Source of the DNA: Rhodoferax potami
Lineage (GTDB): Bacteria; Pseudomonadota; Gammaproteobacteria; Burkholderiales; Burkholderiaceae_C
DNA: 64,000 bases
Reading direction: 5' to 3'
Assembly: GCF_032193765.1 (NCBI RefSeq)
Contig: NZ_JAVBIJ010000002.1
Location: forward strand, 62,001-126,000
Shown here: positions 56,610-64,000 of the stretch, piece by piece
Layout: each line of letters opens with the position of its first letter
How positions within the stretch are numbered: position 1 is the stretch's first letter
Made by a program: the position numbers and the translations under genes
Notes under the pieces: generated by a model
The model's database searches: none
What the model was told of the DNA's origin: nothing
The model's input: the letters and a program-made list of their open reading frames with translations, nothing else

Positions 56610-58279
56610 GTAACCGGTCACTGGCCAGCGTTATTGCCTACGTTACCAAACCGTGTAATGGTGAACGCAATGTATTCTCGGCGAAGTGCTGCTTCCATTG
56701 ACGAGGCGTCAGTTCTGAAACCCTGGAGGCGGGGTGGTGGCCTACGCGTTGCAAGACATCAACCAGGTAGGTGTAGGGGTCAATGTCATGTAAACGGCAT
56801 GTCACGATCAGGCTCTGCATGATGCCCGCGTGCTTGGCGCCCACCTCCGTCCAGCAGAACAACCAATTGCGCCTGCCCATTGGTATCGCGCGCAAGGCGC
56901 GTTCCAGATGGTTCGTATCCATGGCCGCATCCGCATCGCCCAGAAACACCTGCAGTTGCGCGCGGCGCTCGCGTGCATAGGCCAATGCCTTGGTCAACGG
57001 ATTGCTGGGCAGGAAGCCTTGCCGCTCGAACTGCAAATCCACCCATTCAAAGAAGTTCTGCACCAGCGGTTTGCTGTGGCTTAGACGGTGCTCTCGTTTG
57101 GCATCCCCGTAGAGGTCACGTTCACGAATGGCTTCTTCCTGGGCGTAAATCTCGCCAATTTGCTGCAGCGCCTGGCCAGCGGCCTGTGGCTCGGCCCCTA
57201 GAGCTTCAAAGAAGCCACGCCTGCAGTGCGCCCAGCATTGGGCATGCGTAATGCCGGTCTTGGCAGCGTAACGTGCATAGGCCTCATAGCCGTCAGTGAG
57301 CAGCACGGCATCTGTGGCCCCTGGCAGCCCCAATGCCTGCTGTACGTGCTCGTGGCGGCGCGACTCGAAATAGGCAAAGCACACCTCATCGAGTTCGCCG
57401 TACACAGGCCAGAAGTAGGCCGACTTCATCTTGCAGGGCCCACTGCGCCCGGCCTTGATGGGGGTCTCGTCCATTGCCTTGACCCGGCTGTTGCGGATCG
57501 ACTCGAGCTGCGTGTCGTAAATCGGCTCCAGCAGGGAAATGGTCTTTTGCGCCAGTTGCGTCAGCCACGCCCGGCTGAGTTTGAAGCCCGCTTGGCTCAG
57601 GCGCTGGTGCTGCCGGTACAGCGGAATGTGCCAGGCAAACTTGTCAACAACAACGCCTGCGAGCAAGCTCACGTCAGCGCGGCTGCTCTCAATGATGCCT
57701 GTTGGCGCGCCCGCACAGTGCAGGGTTTGCGTGTTGTGGCGCTTGATGACAGAGCGCACATACTTCAGCACCACATAGGCACCGGGGCGCTGTGCCAAGC
57801 GGTGGCTGACCTTCTGGCTGACAACCTCGTACTGATCGGGCGAGAGGTCTTTGGTCTCGGGGTTGGCCAGCTCGATGGTGTGCACGGGCACCTTGGTTTC
57901 GTCAAAGAACGATGCGGGCGTGCCCTCGTCGGCAAAGTTGCTGCGGGGTTTGCGTCGCTGGTGTGCAGGGATGGTGTTGGAGTCGGAGTCGGCTTCGGGC
58001 GCATCAGTGGCAGGGAGGTCGCCCAGGAGTTGCCCCAGGTGCATTTGCTGCGCATCGGGCAAGGGTGCAAAGCGCTCGCTCTTCTTGCCAAAGAGTTGGC
58101 GTTTGAACCATTCGAGCTGCTGCTCCAGCGCGCTGATGCTGGCGGCCTGTGCTTGCAGTGTCTGCGCGATGCTCTGCGGCGACAGCCCCATGACCGTTTC
58201 GACGGTAAATGTGGGAGTGCTGGTATTGGGCATCGACATGGGCCTTATCTTGCGGCCTTTAGGGACAAAGCAAAAGAGT
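56610..58279 (-). mobile_element. IS66-B, tnpC half
   Basis: From the tnpC-side terminal repeat (56610) to AAAAGAGT at 58279, where IS21-B copy 2 begins. The missing tnpA/tnpB half with the matching break point is at 3493-4298; GAGT is present on both sides as the likely IS21-B target duplication. Confidence 0.9.
56638..58239 (-). CDS. tnpC: IS66-B transposase TnpC
   Basis: Full-length 533-residue TnpC as at 26720-28321. The frame is open 72 codons further upstream through the IS21-B end, but that extension is IS21-B noncoding DNA; the true start is MSMPNTSTPTF at 58239. Confidence 0.92.
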   Translation of the reverse strand: MSMPNTSTPTFTVETVMGLSPQSIAQTLQAQAASISALEQQLEWFKRQLFGKKSERFAPLPDAQQMHLGQLLGDLPATDAPEADSDSNTIPAHQRRKPRSNFADEGTPASFFDETKVPVHTIELANPETKDLSPDQYEVVSQKVSHRLAQRPGAYVVLKYVRSVIKRHNTQTLHCAGAPTGIIESSRADVSLLAGVVVDKFAWHIPLYRQHQRLSQAGFKLSRAWLTQLAQKTISLLEPIYDTQLESIRNSRVKAMDETPIKAGRSGPCKMKSAYFWPVYGELDEVCFAYFESRRHEHVQQALGLPGATDAVLLTDGYEAYARYAAKTGITHAQCWAHCRRGFFEALGAEPQAAGQALQQIGEIYAQEEAIRERDLYGDAKREHRLSHSKPLVQNFFEWVDLQFERQGFLPSNPLTKALAYARERRAQLQVFLGDADAAMDTNHLERALRAIPMGRRNWLFCWTEVGAKHAGIMQSLIVTCRLHDIDPYTYLVDVLQRVGHHPASRVSELTPRQWKQHFAENTLRSPLHGLVT

Positions 58280-58494
58280 TGGGTATTTCGGACGAACGTG
58301 AACAGCCATTTCGGGCAACGTGAACGGGCGTTTTGATAGCTTGCAGCTAAGGATTTCGGCATCGTGAACGTTGATTTCGGAGTCGTGAACAGCGAATGTG
58401 GCGCAGGCGTATGCCTGCATAGAAGTGGGGACTGAAGTTGCGCAAATGAGACCACCCTGGCGGGTAGGCTGCCTGATTTTTGACAGGAGGCCGG

Positions 58495-60027
58495 ATGCCC
58501 GCCCGAAAGATCGCGATGCGCAAAGTTAAAGAAACATTGAGATTGAGCCTGGAGTGCAGGCTACCCTACGATCAGATATCCCAAGCCCTGGGACTGTCCA
58601 AAGGCGTCATCTCCAAATACATCCGTCAGGCTCTTGCAGCAGGACTGGATTGGAGTGCCATAGAAACCTTGGATGAGGGAGAGTTACACCGCAAATTGCG
58701 GGGCCAGCAAAGTGAGCCCGTTGTCTTTGTTGCGCCTGACTACGCACGGGTGCACTTGGAGCTGCGCGGCAAAGGCGTTACGTTGATGCTGCTGTGGCAA
58801 GAATACTGCGCCAAGTGGGCCGAAGACACCCAGGTCAGGCCTTACCAGTACACCCAATTCTGCGAGCACTACCGCCGGTTTGCCAAGACACTGAAGCGCT
58901 CAATGCGCCAAGTGCATCGCGCCGGAGAAAAACTGTTCATTGACTACGCTGGCCCGACCATTGTGCTGGCCGAGGGTGGTAAAGCCAATATCTTCGTGGC
59001 CGCCTTGGGCGCCTCAGGTTACGCCTTCGCGTGGGCGACACCTGCACAGACCACGGCAGATTGGCTGGAGGGGTGTGTCAAGGCGCTGACCTTCTATGGT
59101 GGAGTGCCGCAGCTAATCGTGCCGGACAACCCGCGCGCAGTGATTGCGCAGGTCAGCCGTTACGAGCCCCGAGCTACTGACACCGTGCTGGACTTTGCAT
59201 GCCATTACGGCTGCAGCGTACTACCTGCGCGTGCCTACCACCCGCAGGACAAGGCCAAAGTCGAGTCCACGGTCCAGATTGTTGAGCGCTGGATATTGGC
59301 GCGACTGCGGCATCAATCGTTTCTTAGCGTCACTGAGGTCAACGCAGCCATTGCCCCTTTGCTGGAGTATCTGAACAACAAACCGTTTCAGAAGCTACCC
59401 GGATGCCGGGCAAGCGCGTTTACCGCCCTGGATGCGCCAGCATTGATGGCCCTGCCGCCTGAACCGTTTGAGCTTGCGGTATTCAAGACGGTCAAAGTAC
59501 ACATTGACTATCACGTCGAGTTTGAAGGCCACCGCTATAGCGTTCCACATGCACTGGTGGGCCAGACGCTGGAGCTGCGGGTGACCCGCACCACACTGGA
59601 GATTCTGAACCGGGGCCAGCGGGTGTGCAGCCACCTCAGAAGCGCTCGCCGGGGCGGCTTCACCACGACGGATGAACACATGCCAGAGGCACACCGGGCG
59701 CATGCACAGTGGAGTCCGGAGCGGCTTCTGGCCTGGGGCGAGCAAATCGGCGTGGCCACGGCCGGGGTAGTGAGCAAGATGCTGGAGCGCCAGCGCCACC
59801 CTGAACATGCCTACCGGGCCTGCTTGGGTTTGCTCTCCCTGGGGCGCCGATACGGCCATGCCAGGCTGGAAGCGGCGAGCTTGATGGCGCTGCAGTTGGG
59901 CACCTGCAAATACAGCCATATCCGCGACATCCTGGTCAACCGCGGGGATCAGTTGCTTAAGACCGAGGCCCCCGAGTGGAGCAGCCCGGCACATGCTCAC
60001 GTGCGCGGGCCTGGCTATTACCAATAG
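58495..60027 (+). CDS. istA: IS21-B transposase IstA
   Basis: Same 510-residue protein as 52998-54530 with the catalytic segments GEKLFIDYAGPTIVLAEG, VPQLIVPDNPRAVIAQVS and HPQDKAKVESTVQIVERW; AGGAGG precedes ATG 58495. Intact. Confidence 0.93.
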   Translation: MPARKIAMRKVKETLRLSLECRLPYDQISQALGLSKGVISKYIRQALAAGLDWSAIETLDEGELHRKLRGQQSEPVVFVAPDYARVHLELRGKGVTLMLLWQEYCAKWAEDTQVRPYQYTQFCEHYRRFAKTLKRSMRQVHRAGEKLFIDYAGPTIVLAEGGKANIFVAALGASGYAFAWATPAQTTADWLEGCVKALTFYGGVPQLIVPDNPRAVIAQVSRYEPRATDTVLDFACHYGCSVLPARAYHPQDKAKVESTVQIVERWILARLRHQSFLSVTEVNAAIAPLLEYLNNKPFQKLPGCRASAFTALDAPALMALPPEPFELAVFKTVKVHIDYHVEFEGHRYSVPHALVGQTLELRVTRTTLEILNRGQRVCSHLRSARRGGFTTTDEHMPEAHRAHAQWSPERLLAWGEQIGVATAGVVSKMLERQRHPEHAYRACLGLLSLGRRYGHARLEAASLMALQLGTCKYSHIRDILVNRGDQLLKTEAPEWSSPAHAHVRGPGYYQ

Positions 60028-60047
60028 AGACGAATGGAGAGACCCCC

Positions 60048-60821
60048 ATGATGATGAATACGACATTAGCCCAACTGCGTGAATTGAGGCTGGAGGGCTT
60101 GGCCACGGGGCTGCAGGAGCAGCTCAGTCAAGCAGGCGTGGCGGCCATGAGCTTTGAAGAGCGGTTGGCGCTATTGGTAGACAGGGAGGTGCACTGGCGC
60201 AATGACAAGCGCCAAACCCGCCTGTTGAAACAGGCTAGGCTGAAGTATCCGCAAGCGGCTATCGAAGACATTGACAGCCGCGCCGGGCGCGGCATTCAAC
60301 GCAGTGCAGTGATGAGTCTGGCCCTGGGCGGGTGGGTGCAAAGCGGACATGCTGTGCTGATTACGGGGCCGACCGGGGCGGGTAAATCCTGGCTGGCCTG
60401 TGCGTTGGCCCAACATGCGTGCCGGCGGGGCTTCAGTGCCCACTACCAGCGGGTGCCACGACTGGGGGAGGAATTGCGTATCCGCCATGCCAACGGCACG
60501 TTTGGCAAGTGGCTCGATCAGATCCGCAAAACCGATGTCCTGCTGCTCGATGACTGGGGCATGGCTGCGCTGGACAGCCAGAGCCGGGCGGACTTGCTGG
60601 AGATCATTGATGACAGGACATCAAGTCGGGCCACGATCATTACCAGTCAGTTGCCCATTGAGCATTGGCACGAGTGGATTGGTGACCCGACAGTGGCCGA
60701 TGCGATGCTGGACCGGTTAATGGAGAACCATCATCGCTTCACGATCACGGGTGAGTCGTTGCGAAAGAAACCTGCACCCGGAAAAGGCAAAACCGCCAAC
60801 GCTGAGTCCGCGGCGGGTTGA
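60048..60821 (+). CDS. istB: IS21-B ATPase IstB
   Basis: Same 257-residue AAA+ helper as 52204-52977, Walker A TGPTGAGKSWLACALA, Walker B DVLLLDDWGMAALD. Start 20 bp after the istA stop behind GGAGAG. Confidence 0.93.
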   Translation: MMMNTTLAQLRELRLEGLATGLQEQLSQAGVAAMSFEERLALLVDREVHWRNDKRQTRLLKQARLKYPQAAIEDIDSRAGRGIQRSAVMSLALGGWVQSGHAVLITGPTGAGKSWLACALAQHACRRGFSAHYQRVPRLGEELRIRHANGTFGKWLDQIRKTDVLLLDDWGMAALDSQSRADLLEIIDDRTSSRATIITSQLPIEHWHEWIGDPTVADAMLDRLMENHHRFTITGESLRKKPAPGKGKTANAESAAG

Positions 60822-61107
60822 TTAAGAAAAGCCCCAATCAACCAACCTGACAAGGAGTCACTCTGCCGAAAAACCACCTCGGCCTAAAATAAAAGAGCGC
60901 AATATCAGTTCCTCACTGCCGCTGCGTTCATATTGGCCGGAATCCATGTTCACGATCCCGGAATCGCCGTTCATCTTCGCCGAAATACGCAATGGGGGCT
61001 AAAACATGACCGTAGAAGGGGAAATTGACGCCAAATTCGGCGGCGGTTTCATCATGTGAACAAGTCCCCCTCAACGGCAGCTCCTGAGGCTGTTGTGCAG
61101 ACCATCC

Positions 61108-61482
61108 CTAGACCGTCTCAAACCACTGCTGCCAGCGCGCCGCCTGCCGGCTGATAGCCTCCAGCCGTATGCCGAACTCTGTCAGCGCGCCATGCGAAAC
61201 CAGCTTGAGCTTCCAGCCCAACAGCAAAAAGCCGCGTATCACCTCGATACCGGCGCGAACCTGGCGCACGTACGCCGCGCCGTCACGCCGGCCAAGCTGA
61301 CTCTGCTTGTCCACCGCGTTAGCTAGCACGACCAGCCGCAAACACTCAGCCAGCTCCGACAGAATGCGATCGCCCACCGCATAGCGAAAAGGTTTGGGCA
61401 AGTTGTTATGCATCGGGTAATAAAGCTGGCACAGGCTCAGCAAGTCTGCAAAAATCTGAGGGTGTTTGAACGTGCGTTCCAT
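61108..61482 (-). CDS. avd: Avd-like four-helix-bundle protein of a DGR
   Basis: A 124-residue basic helical protein: LPKPFRYAVGDRILSELAEC, LRLVVLANAVDKQSQLGRRD, VRQVRAGIEVIRGFLLLGWK, FGIRLEAISRQAARWQQWFE. Length, charge and the four predicted helices match Avd, the accessory protein that forms a pentameric barrel with the DGR reverse transcriptase and binds the template RNA. It is divergent from the reverse transcriptase with start codons 8 bp apart, which is unusual; Avd normally precedes RT on the same strand. The same frame is open far upstream but that part is antisense to RT. Start taken at ATG 61482 (MERTFKHPQIF). Confidence 0.75.
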   Translation of the reverse strand: MERTFKHPQIFADLLSLCQLYYPMHNNLPKPFRYAVGDRILSELAECLRLVVLANAVDKQSQLGRRDGAAYVRQVRAGIEVIRGFLLLGWKLKLVSHGALTEFGIRLEAISRQAARWQQWFETV

Positions 61483-61490
61483 ACTTCTCC

Positions 61491-62716
61491 ATGACTCAAA
61501 ACGACATTGCCCGGCAGTTGTTTGCCTGCGCCGCCAAAGCCAGCAACAGCGAACACAAGCGCGCATCTGCTGCAGCTGCCCAACATGGTGCTTGCATTGG
61601 CGCATGACATTGCCAGCGGCCACTACAGGCCCAGCGGCTTCACGGTCTTTGCCGTCACCGACCCCAAGCTGCGCGAAATCTTTGCTCCGGCCTTCGCCGA
61701 CCGCCTGGTCCAGCAATGGCTGGTACAACACATTGAACCCTGGTGGAACAAGCGGTTTATTGACGACAGCTACGCCAACCGGCAAGGCAAGGGCACGCAA
61801 GCCGCTATCGGGCGCCTGCAGCACTTCATGCGCCAACCCGGACACCGGTGGTACTGCCAACTCGACATCCGGGCCTTCTTTCCCAGCATCGACCGCCGCA
61901 TCCTGCTGCAGCTGCGGCAAACCGCCTTGCCCAAACTGCCTTGGCCTGCGTCCACACGCCAGCAGCTGGACCAAGTGGCAACCGCCATCATTCAACAATC
62001 GCCCACCGAGCCTCCGCCCCGGCGCAGCGGCGACATCGACCTGCTGGCGCGCGTACCGCCGCACAAGTCTCTTTTTGGCGCACCGCCCGGTGTTGGCATG
62101 CCGATTGGCAGCCTCACCAGCCAGTTCTTTGCCAACGTCTACCTCAACGAGCTCGATCAGTTCGTCAAACACACCCTCAAGGTGCGCGGCTACATACGCT
62201 ACGTTGACGACTTTGTCCTGCTGGCTGATGCCCCCCAGACCCTGCTGGTGCACAAAGCCCGCATTGAACAATTCCTGCAAGAGCGGCTGCGCCTGCAGCT
62301 GCATCCCACAAAAACTGTTCTGCAACGCTGCAGCCAGGGCGCTGATTTTCTGGGCGCCATCGTCCACCCCCACCACCGCCTGACCCGTCAACGCGCAGTA
62401 CGTGCTTTGAAGCGGCGGCTGCATTGGTTCAGGGCCTTGGTGTTCCCGCACGATACGCACCACCCCATGCAGCAGCCCAGTGGCAGTTGGCAACGCTGGC
62501 TGGCCAACCACCAGGCCATCCACGCCCACGGGTACCGCGCTGCTGCAGCGCATGCTGGCCACCCTCAACAGCTACTACGGCATCTATGGGCACGCCAGCA
62601 CCTGGCGCTTGCGCAAGCACATCTACGAGCACGAACTCGGCCCCCTCAAAACCTTCTTCCTGCCGGACGGCCCCAACTACCGCCACCTCAGAATCCGCAA
62701 GGCATGGCTGCCTTGA
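61491..62716 (+). pseudogene. DGR-type reverse transcriptase with two frameshifts
   Basis: Three consecutive frames make one RT. Frame 1 from ATG 61491 (MTQNDIARQLFACAAKASNS). Frame 2 from about 61565: MVLALAHDIASGHYRPSGF, VTDPKLREIFAPAFADRLVQ, FIDDSYANRQGKGTQAAIGR, WYCQLDIRAFFPSIDRRILL with the first catalytic Asp, VGMPIGSLTSQFFANVYLNE, and IRYVDDFVLLADAP with the YVDD box. Frame 3 from about 62535: LNSYYGIYGHASTWRLRKHI through KAWLP. The PIGSLTSQ motif in place of QGxxxSP is the mark of diversity-generating-retroelement RTs. Each join needs a single-base change. Either the gene is decayed or the sequence has two indel errors. Confidence 0.8.
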
Positions 62717-62743
62717 ACAAGATGAGCGCACGGCTGCGGGTGG

Positions 62744-62760
62744 CTCAAACAAGGTTTGAG
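62744..62760. repeat. Hairpin just beyond the variable-repeat end
   Basis: CTCAAAC, loop AAG, GTTTGAG: a perfect 7-bp stem 23 bp after the target-gene stop on the minus strand and 27 bp after the RT stop. It could be a weak bidirectional terminator, but no T-run follows. DGR targets often carry a hairpin or cruciform at this place that promotes retrohoming. Confidence 0.55.
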
Positions 62761-62783
62761 AATGTCGCTCCGCGAAAACCGCC

Positions 62784-64000
62784 TCACAATACCTGAAAGG
62801 CAAAGTAAGCGGTGAAGTTGTCAGTCCAGGCGACGACTTCGCCACCGTACATGCCGGCACCAAGGTTGACCATGGCGTGGCCATTTGGCGAGGGCGTCGC
62901 AGACCAGTAGTTGACGATGGGGAGCCAACCAGCCGGCACGCCGTACTGACCGGTTCCGGTTCCACTGCCGTTAATACCATCCCAAATCGCCAGATAGTCG
63001 TTGTAGGTAGCGTTGCCGTTGGGCGTAGGGTCATTAAGGTTATCCCCGCTAACTAGCGGATTTGCGCTGTAACTGGTGCCGTTTTTAGCACCAAAACTCG
63101 TTGGCTTACCGTCGACCCCCACCGGGCCGCCATAAGTAGGCAATTTCACCGTAACGCCGTTAATCGTGAACGTCCGGTTGCTCTCGGTGATCGCGCTGGC
63201 AATAGTTCCTAAATTGATGGCTAATTGTTCTAATGAAATGGCATCCGCGGAATCCGCAACGCCATTGCCACTTTTGTCATAGAAGTAATACCAATTACCT
63301 TCCACTTGAATTGGAGCAATAAGCTTACCCATTGAACCCAGGCTAATTGAGGCGTCGCCGGGTTGCGAGTTGGATGTCGTAAAGTTCAGCGTATTCAGGT
63401 CGCTGATGCCTGCATAGGTATTGCCTGCGGTATCTGTAATGGCTGTGTTGCCTATTTGTACGGCGTATTGCTTGCCTCTCGCCAAATCGCTGCTCGGGTT
63501 GATGGTGAGCGTATTGCCGCTGATGCTGAGCTGGTTGCTGTGGCTGGCAACATCAATGACTACATCAGCAGCGCCATCGATCGCCTTGAGCGTGATGTTG
63601 CCGCTGCCCAGCGCAATGTTTTCACTGAAGCTCAGCGTCAGATTGGCGCTTATGCCCACATCTGTAGCGTCGTCCACAGGCGTGTTGCTGCTCAATCTGG
63701 GGCTTTCTTTATCTATCGTCACGTTGAGACTTGAGGCCGCAGACTCGTTGCCCGCCGCATCGGTGGCTTTGACCGTGAGGGTGTGCGTGCCATTGACCAG
63801 GGCACTGCCCGGCGTGATGCTCCACTTGCCGTCGCCACCGGTCGTGGCGCTGCCCACTTGCGTGCTGCCGTCATACAGCTTGACGCTGCTGCCGGATTCA
63901 GCCGTGCCGCTGATGGTGGGTGTGTTGTTGTTGGTTACGCGGTCGCTGTTGCTGATGCCCGTGTCCGAGGCTGCATCCAGCACCAGGGTGGGTGCCGCAG
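62784..64000 (-). CDS. Ig-repeat surface protein with a DGR variable-repeat-like C-terminus, partial
   Basis: At least 405 residues; the start is outside the window (the GTG at 63983 is in frame but inside a repeat). Order: a bacterial Ig-like repeat (TPTISGTAESGSSVKLYDGS then HTLTVKATDAAGNESAAS), then a Big_5/SbsA-like domain (DATDVGISANLTLSFSENIA then TITDTAGNTYAG-like residues). A spacer domain (WYYFYDKSGNGVADSADA) leads to a C-terminal segment ending IVNYWSATPSPNGHAMVNLG, YGGEVVAWTDN, AYFAFQVL. That ending is typical of C-type-lectin-fold variable regions of DGR targets (YWS...GHA...NL...ALQVL). Probably a large cell-surface adhesin, convergent with the reverse transcriptase, stops 67 bp apart. 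Confidence 0.8.
   Translation of the reverse strand, partial: AAPTLVLDAASDTGISNSDRVTNNNTPTISGTAESGSSVKLYDGSTQVGSATTGGDGKWSITPGSALVNGTHTLTVKATDAAGNESAASSLNVTIDKESPRLSSNTPVDDATDVGISANLTLSFSENIALGSGNITLKAIDGAADVVIDVASHSNQLSISGNTLTINPSSDLARGKQYAVQIGNTAITDTAGNTYAGISDLNTLNFTTSNSQPGDASISLGSMGKLIAPIQVEGNWYYFYDKSGNGVADSADAISLEQLAINLGTIASAITESNRTFTINGVTVKLPTYGGPVGVDGKPTSFGAKNGTSYSANPLVSGDNLNDPTPNGNATYNDYLAIWDGINGSGTGTGQYGVPAGWLPIVNYWSATPSPNGHAMVNLGAGMYGGEVVAWTDNFTAYFAFQVL

Larger units (their letters stand above)
58280..60991 (+). mobile_element. IS21-B copy 2
   Basis: A 2712-bp element, left end TGGGTATTTCGG in IS66-B and right end CCGAAATACGCA. Flanks AGAGT and ATGGG show no duplication, so its right side was exchanged. 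On that side it borders the Avd/RT locus. Confidence 0.93.

Noticed and set aside
58240..58455. N-terminal extension giving a 605-residue TnpC, also at 35803-36018
   Set aside because: The extension is the noncoding end of IS21-B read through a fortuitous open frame; the native start is MSMPNTS.
61108..62568. 486-codon minus-strand frame over the RT
   Set aside because: Only the last 124 codons look like a protein (Avd-like). The rest is antisense to the RT motifs and has no recognisable pattern.
61491..62716. Group II intron or retron reverse transcriptase
   Set aside because: The motif preceding the palm is PIGSLTSQ, not QGxxxSP; there is no maturase/HNH domain or msr-msd-like RNA, and an Avd-like gene and variable-type target adjoin it.

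Overview
The window looks like part of a large, heavily rearranged plasmid of a betaproteobacterium, most likely Burkholderiales and possibly Comamonadaceae. This assignment is inference from gene style, moderate-to-high GC and the insertion-sequence families; nothing in the window names the host. The plasmid call rests on a TrfA-family initiator next to about 19 iterons (46.8-49.6 kb) and a parAB partition operon with a candidate centromere array (43.1-45.7 kb). More than half of the window is insertion sequence (IS) DNA. I label the recurring elements IS66-A (2506 bp), IS66-B (2471 bp), IS21-A (2138 bp), IS21-B (2712 bp), IS21-C and an IS1595-type element (1065 bp).

Layout. 1-5.1 kb: broken IS66-A, a small orphan gene, IS1595, half an IS66-B and decayed IS5 DNA. 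5.1-9.1 kb: two 711-bp direct repeats (an IS6/IS903 chimera) bracketing a candidate type III secretion chaperone-effector pair. 9.3-15.7 kb: part of a type III secretion system (T3SS) in two divergent units, sctK-sctL on minus and sctG-sctI-sctJ-sctE-sctF-chaperone-sctC on plus. sctI carries a frameshift and the secretin has an extra C-terminal domain. 15.8-21.9 kb: nested IS5, IS21-A and IS66-B pieces. 22.0-25.9 kb: a large tyrosine recombinase, a solitary CRISPR-type repeat, a small HEPN-like gene and a gene cut off by IS66-B. 25.9-28.9 kb: complete IS66-B and an IS3 remnant. 28.9-30.8 kb: hipBA toxin-antitoxin. 31.1-41.3 kb: a continuous block of nested IS elements. 43.1-49.6 kb: plasmid maintenance region. 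49.8-61 kb: IS remnants, two IS21-B copies, a truncated integrase, a ParD/ParE-type toxin-antitoxin pair and another IS66-B. 61.1-64 kb: a diversity-generating-retroelement-like locus with an Avd-like protein, a DGR-type reverse transcriptase (frameshifted) and the C-terminal part of a large Ig-repeat surface protein ending in a variable-repeat-like C-type-lectin segment.

How the parts relate. Maintenance functions (trfA, parAB, hipBA, parDE) would keep the replicon in the cell. The T3SS fragment and the DGR-adhesin are host- or surface-interaction modules. Neither looks complete here: export-apparatus, ATPase and sorting-platform sct genes are absent, and no template repeat is visible for the DGR. 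Exact IS junctions and target duplications let parts of the history be read. One 11.7-kb segment (21094-32794) was inverted by recombination between IS21-A copies, and pieces of IS66-B insertions now lie tens of kilobases apart.
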